Positions 18,090 through 28,452 of a DNA stretch of 28,452 nt are shown here, one piece after another (positions within the stretch are counted from its first letter, which is position 1; every line of letters begins with the position of its first letter). The notes below the pieces were generated by a model, which ran no database searches, was not told the origin of the DNA, and was given only the letters and a program-made list of their open reading frames with translations. The stretch lies in assembly GCA_013054445.1 (NCBI GenBank), contig JAAMPI010000671.1, positions 1-28,452 of the forward strand, given 5' to 3'. The position numbers were made by a program, and so were the translations under genes. This DNA is from Cudoniella acicularis. Its lineage: Eukaryota > Ascomycota > Leotiomycetes > Helotiales > Helotiaceae.

Positions 18090-18753
18090 TTTGAGAAATA
18101 AATATATCTTAAGTTACCTAGTCAATGAAAATTCAATAACCTTATATTCTTCACATTCGCTCAACTTTCTTTCCACAAAGTAGCCCCTACGGGACCAAGT
18201 AGCGTAGCTTCAAAATGAATGCATATTTCTCTTCCTCTCTAGCGGAAAATCAACGCAGTCCACAAGCAGTCCAAGAAGAGCGCGGCAGAAGGTTTTCAGG
18301 GTAGCCCGGTAGCCACATGCCTAAATGGGCCGCGGAGTAAACTGTGTAGGTGGGCCTCAAAATACAAATTACTCGTAATATTGGGTGCGCCCGGCACGAA
18401 AAGAATATCCGTTGATTGGGTTAAGAAATGCAGACCCACAATATAAGCAGTATCACTATCCAATTGACACCCACTTGAGGTTCATTAATCGCCAGAAGCC
18501 CTCTATGGTACTCTGAGGCCACCCAAAATTGGCGTGCATAGTACCTAGGTAGGTAGAGGGATCTTCTGGCTCAGACTTTTTGGCACTGACACGGTATTTC
18601 AAATAAGTCCTGGCTTTCCTCGATATGAAAACGAATTACAGAAACATGAGAGTGTTGGCCCTCTACACACAAGAAATTTTAAAAATCTCAAAAGATCCAG
18701 AATCGAGCTGGAGGGACATCGATACAGGATAGGCTTGCCACCCAAATCTCAAG
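18090..18753. other. Intergenic stretch upstream of the sugar-porter relic
   Basis: No gene is supported. AATATAAGCAGTATCAC near 18440 is TATA-like and could be the old promoter of the transporter. The frame just upstream of the relic contains stops. Confidence 0.4.
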
Positions 18754-20620
18754 ATGCATATTGAAGTAGTGTCCGCGAACCCTCTGAAGCTCGATGTACG
18801 CAGTCATGCAAAATGCATGGCAATCTGTTTGTTCGTGACTATGTCGACCTTCCAATATGGTGAGCAAAATCTCAGATCTCAAGAAAAGGTAGTCTGACGC
18901 GTGAATCGTGAACAGGACTCGACTATGCTTTGGTCGGAGGGTTTCTTTCGTAAGAATATGTCCATTTGTTGTTCTCCGTATGCTGAGTAGAGACCAGGAT
19001 GCCAGGCTTCCTTAAAGTCTACGGGTACTATTCTCCAAAATTGAAGGCGTGGAATATCGATGTGAGCACTACTGCAATCCGCTGAGAATTGCACTCATAA
19101 TTTTTCAAGCCAACAGTTCAACAATTGGTTTCTTCGCTGTTAACGGTTGGGACTTTCATCGGGTCTCTTCTCGTCGGCCCACTTAGCACAAAGTTTGGAA
19201 GAAAACATGGGCTTTGGGCAGCGGCTACATTGAATGCAATAGCTGTTGCCATCATGTTAGGCACAACGGATGTGCGAGCAATGTATGCTGCGCGTCTGAT
19301 ACTTGGTACGATTTTAGAGAAGTCAGCGAAGAGGAGCTAATGATTTCCTCTAGGAATTGCCATAGGCTAGTTCTTCACCTTTGCTCAACTTTACATCCAC
19401 GAAGCAGCGCCTGCACATCTTCGCGGAGTGGTCTTCAGTGTGTATCAAGTCATGCTTTCCATCGGCAGTATTACTGGCGCCGCAGTAGATTTGGGAACAC
19501 ACCTGATAAAGGGCAAACGAGCATATCAAATACCGTTGTGCATCTTTTTCATCGCTCCAACAATACAGTCCATAGCACTGATATTCGCCCCTGAAAGTCC
19601 TCGCTGGCTGATGGTGCAAGGAAGAGATAAGGATGCCGAGAGGTCTCTGCGAGCACTTCGAAATAAAAACATTGATGAGCATCAATTGCAAGCAGAGCTT
19701 AACGAAATTTGACAGTCAACTAGGGAACAACTAGAAGAAAACAAGGGCTACTTGTTTTTAGAAATGTGGCGTGGAACAAATTTTCGAAGATCCATACTGT
19801 CAATCTGTGTTGTGTGCTTCCACTGCGCCAATGGTATACCATTCCTTCCGTTCCTTGATGAATGCTGACTTAGGCAGGCTCCTCCTGGATCACGAATTAT
19901 ACCACGTATTTCTTGACCATAGCAGGGACCTCTGATACCTTTGCATACACACTTCTGCTCAACAGTATCGGCCTTGTTAGTGTTCTTTCGAGTTTCTTTT
20001 TCGTACAAGTGTTCAACCGCCGAACAATTCTGTTTTGGGGTTGTTTTCTATGTGGTTTCTGCCAGCTGATTCCTGCAATTGTATGGTCTGCCAAAGGGCC
20101 TTCTCATGAATCTGCAAAGGTGATTGCCGCCTTCTTCTGTTGCTTTTATTTCGTGTATGTAGCGTATGGTATGTACCGTCTTGCTCCTTGAGATGATCTG
20201 AATCTGATAAATTGAAGCCCCACAGGCGTGGCTCGTCGGCGGAGAGATCCCAAACAACCAGCTTCGTCCTTTCACCTACGGCCTTGCCACAGCCATCAAC
20301 TTTGTTGGCACATAGCTCGGTACATTCACAGCTCCATACTTCATCAACCCCGCCAAACTTGGATGGTCCGCCAAGTATGGGTATATATGGTTCGGCTCAA
20401 ACATGGTTCTTGCTATATTTATCTGGCTCTTCGTGCCAGAAACCAGGGACAGGACATTAGAGGAGATTCATGTGATGTTCAAGGCGAAGTTGAAGGTAAG
20501 CGAGTTCAAGAGCTACGTTTGTGTTGGTGTGGGGGCATTCGCGAAGGAACTGCACAGGCGAACGAAGTATTAGGGGGGTTCATCGAGGAAAGGGTCGAGA
20601 AGACAGAAGATCTTGTGTAG
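18754..20620 (+). pseudogene. MFS sugar-porter pseudogene with three nonsense codons
   Basis: The spliced frame reads as a fungal hexose/maltose-type MFS porter, a 12-helix plasma-membrane transporter: FQYGLDYALVGG, FLKVYGYYSPKLKAWNID then PTVQQL, the loop 2-3 motif FGRKHGLW, PESPRWLM, GGEIPNNQLRPFTYG, and PETRDRTLEEI. Introns placed with confidence are 18860-18915, 18950-18997, 19062-19109, 19306-19353 and 19834-19877; one more lies near 20170-20226, where the phase no longer fits cleanly. Nonsense codons are TAG 19368-19370, TGA 19710-19712 (Arg expected) and TAG 20313-20315 (Trp expected). The end is unclear: one frame stops at 20571-20573, while an adjacent frame carries a plausible tail to 20620. 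The conserved motifs suggest inactivation was recent. The start is the first in-frame ATG; an earlier exon may exist. Confidence 0.85.
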
Positions 20621-21119
20621 AGAGGATATGAAGGGATGACGAGTTCGCACATGTCGGCGATGAATGCTACAGATGGCCACTTAGAATCGTGGCAGCGCAG
20701 CGAAAGTGAAAAGTGCGAAAGAGTGAGGAGAGTTTGAACTTGGATTGGTGTGGAAGACGCACTGATGTCTTGTCGGCCAATCAACACGGACCCTCTTTTC
20801 CGAAACCCCAGCCACTGGAAGGAGCATATTTAGGTGTCTCTTTTGCAAAGCGGGCAACTATTTTGATTTTCATCCCCGCTGTATCTATTTATTTTTACCC
20901 CTTTCTCCCCTTAATTATGATATCGCAAGCGCGTAAATACAAGCCTGAATAGCTAGCGATCGGGGCTAGAAGAACACTGGCATCAACGACTCGCAGTCCA
21001 GACACTCCGTACCAATTTCATATTTGATTTATTCTAGCATGGCACCAGCATTCAAAAGCCGGAATTTCCTCCCAAAACATTCATTTTTGTCAACCTAGGG
21101 AAGCTTATAAGACTTCGCT
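20621..21119. other. Convergent intergenic region
   Basis: It lies between the 3' ends of the plus-strand transporter relic and the minus-strand dehydrogenase. No gene is seen. AT-rich words suited to 3' ends occur (AATTATGATA, TATTTATTTTT near 20886-20895). Confidence 0.45.
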
Positions 21120-22127
21120 CTACTCGCCCTTAATACCGACCAATTTACAACTTACATCCCACAACTTCTTCTCCGCTTCTTCATCAAAAGCAAAAGGCGC
21201 ATATCCACCAGTCATCATCTCCTCACTTCTAGCTTCCGCACCCTCTCCACAATCCTCCAGGTACATGGCTCCTTTCCCTTCCAACACCTTTGCCACAGCA
21301 CCCCAGACAGTGGTAGCCGCTCCCTGAGAAGTATCTTTCAGAACGTGCTTTATCTTTGGCAGAGTTGCCTCCAACTCCTTTGGATCATCATGTCTCTGAG
21401 CCCGACTGATGATTGCTCCAGGACTGATGGACAACCCATGAAGACCCTTGCTACCGTACAGTCTCTCAATTTGATTGGCCATGAGGATGTTTGCTGTTTT
21501 CGACTGACCATAGCCAAGGCGAGTGGAATAGATACCCTCCAGATTGAGGTTGTCAAAATGGATTGGACCTCTGCGATGGGCGCCCGAACTCACGTTGAGG
21601 ACGCGGGAGTTGAATTCCGCCGTGCTGGAAGCAAGAAGTGTGGGACGGAGAAGTTCAAACAACAGAAAGTGGCCCAGATGGTTAGTGCCGAATTGAATCT
21701 CGAAACCATCGACAGTCCTGCCCTCAGGCGGGTTCCTAATACCTGCATTGTTGACCAAGACATTGAGCTTCTTGCTCCTCTTTAAGAACTCTTCAGCACC
21801 AGCTCGGACAGACTTGAGAGAATCAAGATTCATTTCCAGAAGCTCTAGCTTGCCAGTGCCTTTGCTGGTGGACCTGATTTCTTCGAGGACTTCTTGACCT
21901 CTTTTCATATCGCGGACTTGCATGAAGATGTGAGCACCTGTTGCGTGAAGCGCTCGAACAGTTTCGACGCCGATTCCTGAGCTAGACCCGGTGACGAGCA
22001 TGACTTTGTCGGTCATCTTGTTGATGAGTCCTTCGTCCTCGATGATTTGCATAGCAGAGGGACGAGCGTCCCCTTCGCCTTTGGGGTTTTCGTGCACGGC
22101 AGCATATGGCTGGATGAGTGAAGACAT
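21120..22127 (-). CDS. Short-chain dehydrogenase/reductase (retinol-dehydrogenase-like)
   Basis: A single exon of 335 residues from ATG at 22127. It is a classical Rossmann-fold SDR: cofactor motif TGSSSGIG at residues 46-53, NNAG at 126-129, an active-site Ser within NVSSGAH at about 180, and catalytic Y206-x3-K210 (YGQSK). A conserved N-x-x-G-x-F (NHLGHF) lies at 149-154, and SPGAI follows at 235. An Arg after the second strand (VRDMKRG) suggests NADP(H) preference. The sequence resembles the retinol dehydrogenase 12/WW-domain-oxidoreductase-like group common in fungi; the substrate cannot be told. No signal peptide or transmembrane segment is evident. Intact and unspliced. A short AT-rich TATA-like run (AAATATATATC) lies ~105 bp upstream. 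Confidence 0.92.
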   Translation of the reverse strand: MSSLIQPYAAVHENPKGEGDARPSAMQIIEDEGLINKMTDKVMLVTGSSSGIGVETVRALHATGAHIFMQVRDMKRGQEVLEEIRSTSKGTGKLELLEMNLDSLKSVRAGAEEFLKRSKKLNVLVNNAGIRNPPEGRTVDGFEIQFGTNHLGHFLLFELLRPTLLASSTAEFNSRVLNVSSGAHRRGPIHFDNLNLEGIYSTRLGYGQSKTANILMANQIERLYGSKGLHGLSISPGAIISRAQRHDDPKELEATLPKIKHVLKDTSQGAATTVWGAVAKVLEGKGAMYLEDCGEGAEARSEEMMTGGYAPFAFDEEAEKKLWDVSCKLVGIKGE

Positions 22128-23760
22128 CGTCGAAAAATCGAGTTTCGTGTTTAAAAGAAGATTTGGTGAGTTCAGGAAGTTTTGGACCTTGAGTTATAAT
22201 GAAGCCTTGCTTAGAGGGGTCCAAGTCTAGGTAGATATATATTTTCATAAGTCCGTGAAAACTCCGATACTAACTGAAGCTCCAATAGATGAGACTACTC
22301 ATGTCGGCACACGATATTTAGACACGCCGATGTACATCTTTATGTTGCTACGTCGTATTTCATGAGCGGGTTTAAAGAACGGGTTTATGAACGAAGTCTC
22401 CAATCGGATGTTCCGATCACCGATCTAGGGCACGTGACCGAACATTTTTCTACTCTTTCTCAGCTGACTTCTTCTCTTCGATTTTGCGATTGAAATTATC
22501 GTGAAGAACAAACCTCACAGTCAATGTCCTTTCTAGCCTCGAATAAAGTTATTTGAGGGTCTAGGCTTGACCTGGATCTGCATCCTGGAATGTTTCGCGG
22601 ATAAGCGAGAGATCGAAAAGGGGGGCGCACTTCGAAGATTTTAGCATGCACATAAAGCTGAGGAGAGGAAGAGTGTTAGTTTATACCTACTCCCTTAATT
22701 TTCTGTTCACTTTGCTTCCCTGCTGCGGTGAGAAGAATCTTTGACTTGGCAGCAGAAAAAGAGTCAAATTCTTCCTAGAGGCACGCCTAGCCATAGTGCG
22801 CCTTGAAGATATCTGATTTTGAGAAGAGAACTCAACTAAAAAGCAAGTGTAGTTGACTTAGAATCCCTTAATTCTAGGTGTTCGGCGTACTCCTTCAGTC
22901 GATTTCAATCATTTCTTGTCCGTTATGCTCCCTACTGCTTCCCGTCGTCAGTTCGCTTTCATTGCTGCAATGCGAATATTAGGCTTTGTTCGCTTTATCT
23001 TAGGAGTTGGCACTGGAACCGTGAGCTTAACCAAGTCTTCGGAGAACAAGACGGCACTTTTTTGAAACGGGTCTGAAGGAAGAGCCATAGCCTGGCTTCT
23101 CTTTTTCTTTATTTCCTTCGATTTGAGCCGTCCGACTTCTCGGTGCCAGCCACCGACACGTAATAACCCATTTTATGTCCCCTGCGCCGGGATTTATCCA
23201 TCTTTCCGATAAGTTTTTCCCTTGCCGGGCCGGGCTACTGGTTCAATCGGCACAGTCTTCGTATTCCCTGGATAAATTTGCTTAACCGCGAACCTTAACT
23301 TGAACCGCTCGGCAGATCTTGGCTTCATACTTTACTTTTCATTTACAATGTCGTATTTAACCCTTTCGAAAAAGCTTCTTTGCAGATTCCTACATATTGG
23401 CTGTGGGATTGTACTTTATCTTTCATCTACAATGTTACATTTAAACCTTTCGAAGAAGCTTCTGTGCAGATACTACATATTGGCTGTGGGTTTATTCACG
23501 ATAACTTATATTAACCCAATGCAAAGGAAGACGGGTAGACTTTATGGTTACGACCAGGAGACCTCTAGGGTATTCTACCCAATGCAGTGGCACATGGATC
23601 GAGTTTAAATATTCCTCATCTCTGTCAATATTTCGTCCCATCGTCTAGGCTGGGATATTCTGAGTGGTAAACAAATTTGTTTTAAAAGTTGTGAAGTAAT
23701 TCCTCCTACCAGTCTTACCTACAAAGCTAATAATTTCTCAAGCTTGGCCATCCAGCCACC
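22128..23760. other. Long intergenic region with an 84-bp tandem duplication
   Basis: 1.6 kb between the divergent SDR and deacetylase genes, with no supported gene. It holds a GGCACGTGAC word at about 22428-22437 (a CACGTG bHLH-type site in the SDR upstream region) and the duplicated 84-bp unit at 23328-23493. A 102-codon frame at 23300-23608 covers that duplication but shows no family signature. Confidence 0.5.
23328..23493. repeat. 84-bp tandem duplication
   Basis: Copy 1 at 23328-23411 and copy 2 at 23412 to about 23493 share long words (CTTTCGAA-x-AAGCTTCT, CTACATATTGGCTGTGGG). Copy 2 has a one-base deletion and several substitutions. It lies ~270 bp upstream of the deacetylase start. 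Confidence 0.75.
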
Positions 23761-26244
23761 ATGTCTTGGAAATCCCTTCTCACTCTCCAGCTTGCTCTTT
23801 TACTGAGCAGCATAAGCCAAGCCCGCGCAGCAGTAACAGTAAACAGCACGATCCTAGTAATCGCACGAGAAAGCAACGCGACCTTTTCCGGCACCTCCCT
23901 CCTTCAAGGCTACGGAATCCCTTTCTCAGTCCTAGACCTCTCTCAAAAAGGCGCCACATTACCAACACTAAACACCTCCGCCAACGCAGGAAACTACGGC
24001 GGCATCGTTATAAACAGCCTGCGCGATTACAGCAAAAGCGACGATGGACACAATATTCTCAGTGATATTCAATGGCAACAATTATATGCCTACCAAGCAG
24101 CTTTTGGCGTTCGAATGGTCCGATTAAATGCTTTCCCTTCTGCGGAGTTTGGCACCCAAAGTTTGAGTGATAATAGTGTGCAAGTTGACCAACCTGTGAG
24201 CATCACGGACGTCTCTGCGTTTTCAACTGCGAATATTGTCTCGTAAGCCCCTTCCCCTTTATATGCGAGCCCAGTCATTATTTTCCAGATTTCTAACGAG
24301 AAAACACAGGGGAGCACAAATGAGCACCGCGGGCACCAACCATTATCCAGCCAAAATCACCAATAGCTCCATTGCCGTCGAGATCGCACAATTTGCAGCG
24401 ATCAGCGGCCAAGCAAAAGGAACAGCAGCAGTAGTCAACAAAATCGGCAATCGAGAGCAACAAGTCTGGTTCCTCCAGTTCGCCACCGACTTCTCCTCTA
24501 CTTCAAACCTCCTCTCACACGCTTGGATCCACTGGATGACGCGGGGAATCTACCTCGGTTTCCGCCGTATATACCTCAACACGCAAGTTGATGATATTTT
24601 CCTCGAAACGGAAATATACAAGAGCAATAAAAATTTCAGGCTTGTAGGTGCGGATCTTGATGAACATATTGCTTGGACGAAGGATATCAATTCGAAAATG
24701 CCAGCGGGTTCGAATTATGTGATAGAGTTGGGGCATAATGGAAATGGAAATATTGAAGCAGCAACAGATACGGATTCGAATAACAACTCGCCGATTTGTA
24801 ACCCGTTGGAAGGGGTGGAGTATGCTACGCAACCGGATGGGTTTCAGGAGTATATCAAACCGATTGGGACGGGGAAAAGTATCTGGCCGACAAAATTCAA
24901 GAACTACACTTGGAGTTATGAATGCACGCAATTGGATCCGCTTGCGGTTTGGTTCTCGAAAAAGAGCAACTTGAATGCGTATTTCCATATATCGGTAAGT
25001 TCACATGCCATTCATTCTTTTAGGAGCTGAAGATAACCTGATTCAACTTGCTAATATCATTTAGCACACCTTGTAAGTTGGCTGTGTCCTTGATATGCAA
25101 TGATATACTAAGTCACCATAGCACACACGAAGAGGAGACAAATGCAACATATTCCGATGTTTTCAAAGAAATCAGCTGGAATCAAGCCTGGCTAAAGCAG
25201 CAAGGAATCGACGCCGGTACTAACTTTTCACCAAACGGCATCATTCCTCCAAGTATCAGCGGCTTGCACAACGGAGATGCACTCCGTGCCTGGGTCGAAA
25301 ATGGAATCAGGAATGTAGTTGGAGACAACTCGCGGCCAGTGCTCATGGAGCGACCAGGAAGGGTATGAATTCATTTCATGATTTATTAAATGAGACTTCT
25401 ATGTGAAAATTTTCTTACTTACCGTGGAATATAACAGGCAAACGATTTCTGGCCCCTCGCCTCCAACGTCCAGGATAACGGCTACGCAGGTGTGACTATT
25501 ATGGGACGATACAGTTCGTCCATCTACTATAACTGCGATCTCCCCGATTGCGTAACTGCCGAGTGGATTGCCATCGCCGGAGGCAAAGGGAATTTCCAAT
25601 CTCTGATCGACTATGAGAAATCGGCTAATATGCCACACCTGCTTGGTTTACATTGGGATCCGTAAGTTATTGACCTCAGATATTTGGAAAATGACAGGGA
25701 TCAGAGCTAATAATGATGGAAGGTATATGTTTCATCAAGCAAATATGAGGGTTTCGGATACGTCGAGCATTACTGTCAATGGTGTGACGAAGAAGTACTC
25801 ACTTCTTATGGCATGGACCGAAACAATGGTTAATGAACTCACACGCCTGTCAGTAACAGATAGCTCTTTCCTTCCTTCCTTTCTCCCTTCTTACTTCAAC
25901 TCCATTTATATTTTGCTAACAACCTCACTCACAGCACAACATGGCCCATAATCACCCTAAAGCACGACGACCTCGCCGTCCAATGGCTAGCCCGCAAAGC
26001 TCGCGATCAATGCATCCCAAATATGTCCTACCAGTTATCCGATAACAGAAAGTCAATAACAGGTATAGTTGTTAGCGCCGCCGACACGAAATGCTCGACT
26101 GCTATTCCGGTGACGTTTCCAGGGACCGTGAAAAATCTGGTGTCGGCGACGAAGGAGCAGGTTGGGAGTGACCCGGCTACGCTTTGGATTACGCTGGGTG
26201 GTGCGCCGCAGAGTTATTCTTTTGCGAATGAGGTGGTTTTTTAG
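23761..26244 (+). CDS. agd3: Agd3-like secreted polysaccharide deacetylase (CE18/CBM87)
   Basis: Exons 23761-24242, 24310-24994, 25065-25072, 25122-25362, 25438-25661, 25723-25848 and 25935-26244 join in phase to 691 residues. Residues 1-23 are a signal peptide (LLTLQLALLLSS, then ARA). The N-terminal part matches the carbohydrate-binding module of the Agd3 family. The deacetylase part has the NodB-type motifs TQVDDIF (D255, D256) and HTFTH (H390 to H394), plus GHNGNGNIE, FWPLAS, YYNCDLPDC, LHWDPYMFHQAN and ITLKHDD. Agd3 of Aspergillus fumigatus removes acetyl groups from galactosaminogalactan, making the biofilm polymer sticky. The A. fumigatus protein is longer; this copy lacks an extended Ser-rich part. 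The neighbouring galactosaminogalactan-cluster genes are not in this window, so the substrate may differ. An 8-nt microexon encodes most of the HTFTH motif. Confidence 0.88.
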
Positions 26245-28452
26245 GGGAGGGGCTGGTAGATGAAGTGAGGGTTAGTGGCAATTTTTGAGATTAGGTACTT
26301 GAAATGTGATCTTGGGAATGTCGTGGCTTGCCTGAAATATTCTTCAGACTTCTTATATTTGCACACCCAGCACAATTCACTCATCTCTACCTGTTAAAAG
26401 ACAACGATGCGGTGACACCCCTTAGATTCACTGGGAAAAAAGCCTACTCACAATACTTATCCTATAAAGGCATGCCGTGCACCCTTTCCGCTGGCATTCA
26501 AGCACCGACAGAAAGACGTCAAAAACCCCACGTAGAGAGTGGCAGCGAACCCTTCCAGACCTCCCTTACCCTACAGTGACTCCTTTCCCTACAATTTTTA
26601 ACTTGAATAACACCTTCCAACTTTCTAAATTCCTAGCGATTTCTAAGCGACTGTTATTCTGTCGCTCGCTCGTTCGTTCGTTCGTTATACACTTCAACAG
26701 CGCTTGCTGTCGTAGATAAATTCGGTTATCAAGATTCAAGTCCTAAGTTAAATTATCACGAATGATTTTCAAAAGAAAAAAAAAGAGCAAAATATGATTT
26801 CATCACAAGTAGAACATGCCCTGGAACGCGGAATACGATTATAAAGTGCAGGCCAAGTCAACTCTGGAACTGCCAATTAAATATGGTGGACTTAACGTCA
26901 TCTCTTGACTTAATCGCTACATTGCAGTCCGAAGCCGGGGGTCTTTATATACCTCTTTTTGACGCCTCTTACCCTACTTTCTTAAAAGTGAATTGCCTCT
27001 TTCCCAACCCCCTCCCCCCTTCTCCATAATTCACAACAAATACTTCCTTCGCGCTAATATTAAATACCCTCAACCCCTTAATCAAACCACCCTTATATTT
27101 AAACAACCCCTCCACTTTCTCCTCCCTCATTTATAACATCCTAAACGTCAATTTCAATGGAATTGTCCAAGAAACTGAAGGTTTTCTTTTTACGTTCGTA
27201 TTGTAAACGCTTAGGATAATAGCGGAATTGAAGCACGAAATACCGTTTCATATATTCTAACCTGATTAAATAAGGATATTTAAAATATTTCTCTATTCGC
27301 TCGTTTGAAACTCTTACGCCCTGTCGAAACACCTTCCACTGTCGAAAAGCCTTGCCCTGTCAATCTAAACACCACTTTGTCATGCAGGTTCTACTCGATT
27401 CCGCTACTTTACTCTACCCAAAATCATTCTTTAAAACCCCTTTCCCCAAAACGGCGCCTTTCTACTTTCTCCAACCGTCAAATAGCCTCTACCAATGCCG
27501 ACCCGCACCTTCCTAAATGTTTGGACAATTCTTCCATCCCGTCGCCTCGTGGTCGCGGTCCGAGTCATTGCTTGACACAAGCGGCAAGCTTTTGCGTGTG
27601 CAGTTGCTAGGTTTTTATACCTTTCTCCTCTACTTCGAGGACCACTTTTGGATACCTGGTGAATCCCTCTTCCCTTCCCTCCTCTCTCTCTCTCTCTTAT
27701 ATAACCAATCCCAATTACCAAACCTCCAACCCCACAACAGAAAGACAGACACACAGCCTGCAGCATGTACTGGGCAACGCACGCTTAGGCCATCTATCCG
27801 CTGCCTTTAGAAAAAACCGGTAATAGCTAACAAAAGTACTTTCTTTACCTTGCAATTTTATTTTTATTTTTTCGTTCATCCGTCCGTCCGCTCGTTCGTT
27901 CGTTCGTTCCCTCAAACCCAACCCCACTACTCAGCACCTACTCCCACCTGTTGCCATCAAAACTCAACCTATATCTCCACTCCCTTTCTATAGGAAGACT
28001 CCCCTCTAGTAACCTGGCAAAGAAAGAAAAAGAACCTTGAACCGCTGACCCGAACCCGCAACAGCCCCCGGAGCAGGAGCAAGGAACCATTGCACACTTA
28101 GGTACTCCGTGTCGCAAATGCTAGGTTTAGTTGACGTTGGCTAGAAAATCAAGGAAGGAGGGGTCTTTTATACGCGCCCCCACACCCACACCCTCGCCCT
28201 TGTTCCAATCTCTTGCTTAATTTAATTCAAAACCTACAGAATATACCATCATTCATTCACTTATACATTCATTATTCGCAGCTCACTCAAAAAAATAAAA
28301 GAAGGGCAGTAGTAGACAGGAGAGCGAGTCAAAGACACTACGAGATATTATTATTCCTTGCAATACTCAGCTAATATTCTCTCTATTCACCTACACCAGC
28401 AGCCGCTTGCTTACGTGCTTCCCACCATCTCCCCATCCACCCACCCTCGCTA
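26245..28452. other. 2.2-kb gene-free, pyrimidine-rich region
   Basis: No gene is supported. It has TATA-like sites (TTTATATACC near 26945, TCTTATATAACC near 27695, CTTTTATACGC near 28164), long plus-strand C/T tracts, a CT microsatellite at about 27682-27696 and two (CGTT)4 runs at 26671-26686 and 27893-27908. The look is that of a long promoter and leader for a plus-strand gene beyond the right edge, which is inference. Frames at 27305-27810 and their antisense partners are low-complexity. Confidence 0.45.
26671..27908. repeat. Two identical (CGTT)4 runs
   Basis: The same 20-bp word, CGCTCGTTCGTTCGTTCGTT, occurs near 26667-26686 and 27889-27908 in otherwise unlike pyrimidine-rich DNA. Confidence 0.55.

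Noticed and set aside
23300..23608. 102-codon frame over the 84-bp duplication as a protein gene
   Set aside because: It is open mostly because 84 is a multiple of three; no family, start or splice support.
27305..27927. Plus- and minus-strand frames near the right edge
   Set aside because: Low-complexity translations of C/T-rich DNA with no domain features.
1..28452. tRNA, rRNA or CRISPR features
   Set aside because: I looked for tRNA T-loop words, 5S-like sequence and regularly spaced direct repeats with unique spacers and found none that hold up.

Overview
The window is nuclear DNA of a filamentous ascomycete (Pezizomycotina). The evidence is many short introns of about 44-120 nt with GTRNGT donors, CTAAC/CTGAC-type branch points and YAG acceptors, pyrimidine-rich leaders, a recognisable fungal Ku80 gene and several 2EXR-domain genes. 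The 2EXR expansion points towards Leotiomycetes/Helotiales, but that is inference and not demonstrated here.

Layout. (1) 1-1.8 kb: a decayed minus-strand gene for a PLL/fucose-lectin-like beta-propeller protein. (2) 2.6-8.5 kb: three tandem plus-strand 2EXR paralogues. Copy 1 has a probable frameshift near its 3' end, copy 2 carries two in-frame stops, and copy 3 is intact and spliced. Copies 2 and 3 share a tiny last exon encoding a basic tail. (3) 9-12.2 kb: gene-poor or decayed DNA. It holds a broken gene with two SUMO-interacting-like motifs, a broken divergent neighbour, a possible three-exon unknown gene, and a broken minus-strand gene beside ku80. (4) 12.26-16.29 kb: ku80 (7 exons, minus) and a DUF4149/TMEM205-like membrane protein (4 exons, plus), head to head. 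A ~514-bp non-autonomous TIR transposon sits in their shared promoter. (5) 16.87-17.72 kb: a fourth, divergent 2EXR gene. (6) 17.7-20.6 kb: a decayed Cys-rich small gene and an MFS sugar-porter pseudogene with three nonsense codons. (7) 21.1-22.1 kb: an intact short-chain dehydrogenase (minus). (8) 23.76-26.24 kb: a secreted Agd3-like (CE18/CBM87) polysaccharide deacetylase with 7 exons, one of only 8 nt. (9) 26.25-28.45 kb: no gene seen, pyrimidine-rich, promoter-like.

The live genes (2EXR copies 3 and 4, perhaps copy 1, ku80, the DUF4149 gene, the SDR and the deacetylase) do not form an obvious pathway. What stands out is how much of the window is broken. At least seven coding units have in-frame stops or frameshifts. 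All the stops can be explained by C:G to T:A changes, as repeat-induced point mutation or plain decay would give. The most unusual structures are a ~23-bp sub-repeat shared by the transposon interior and by an array just upstream of the TATA box of 2EXR copy 1, and a threefold repetition of the last exon-intron junction behind 2EXR copy 3.
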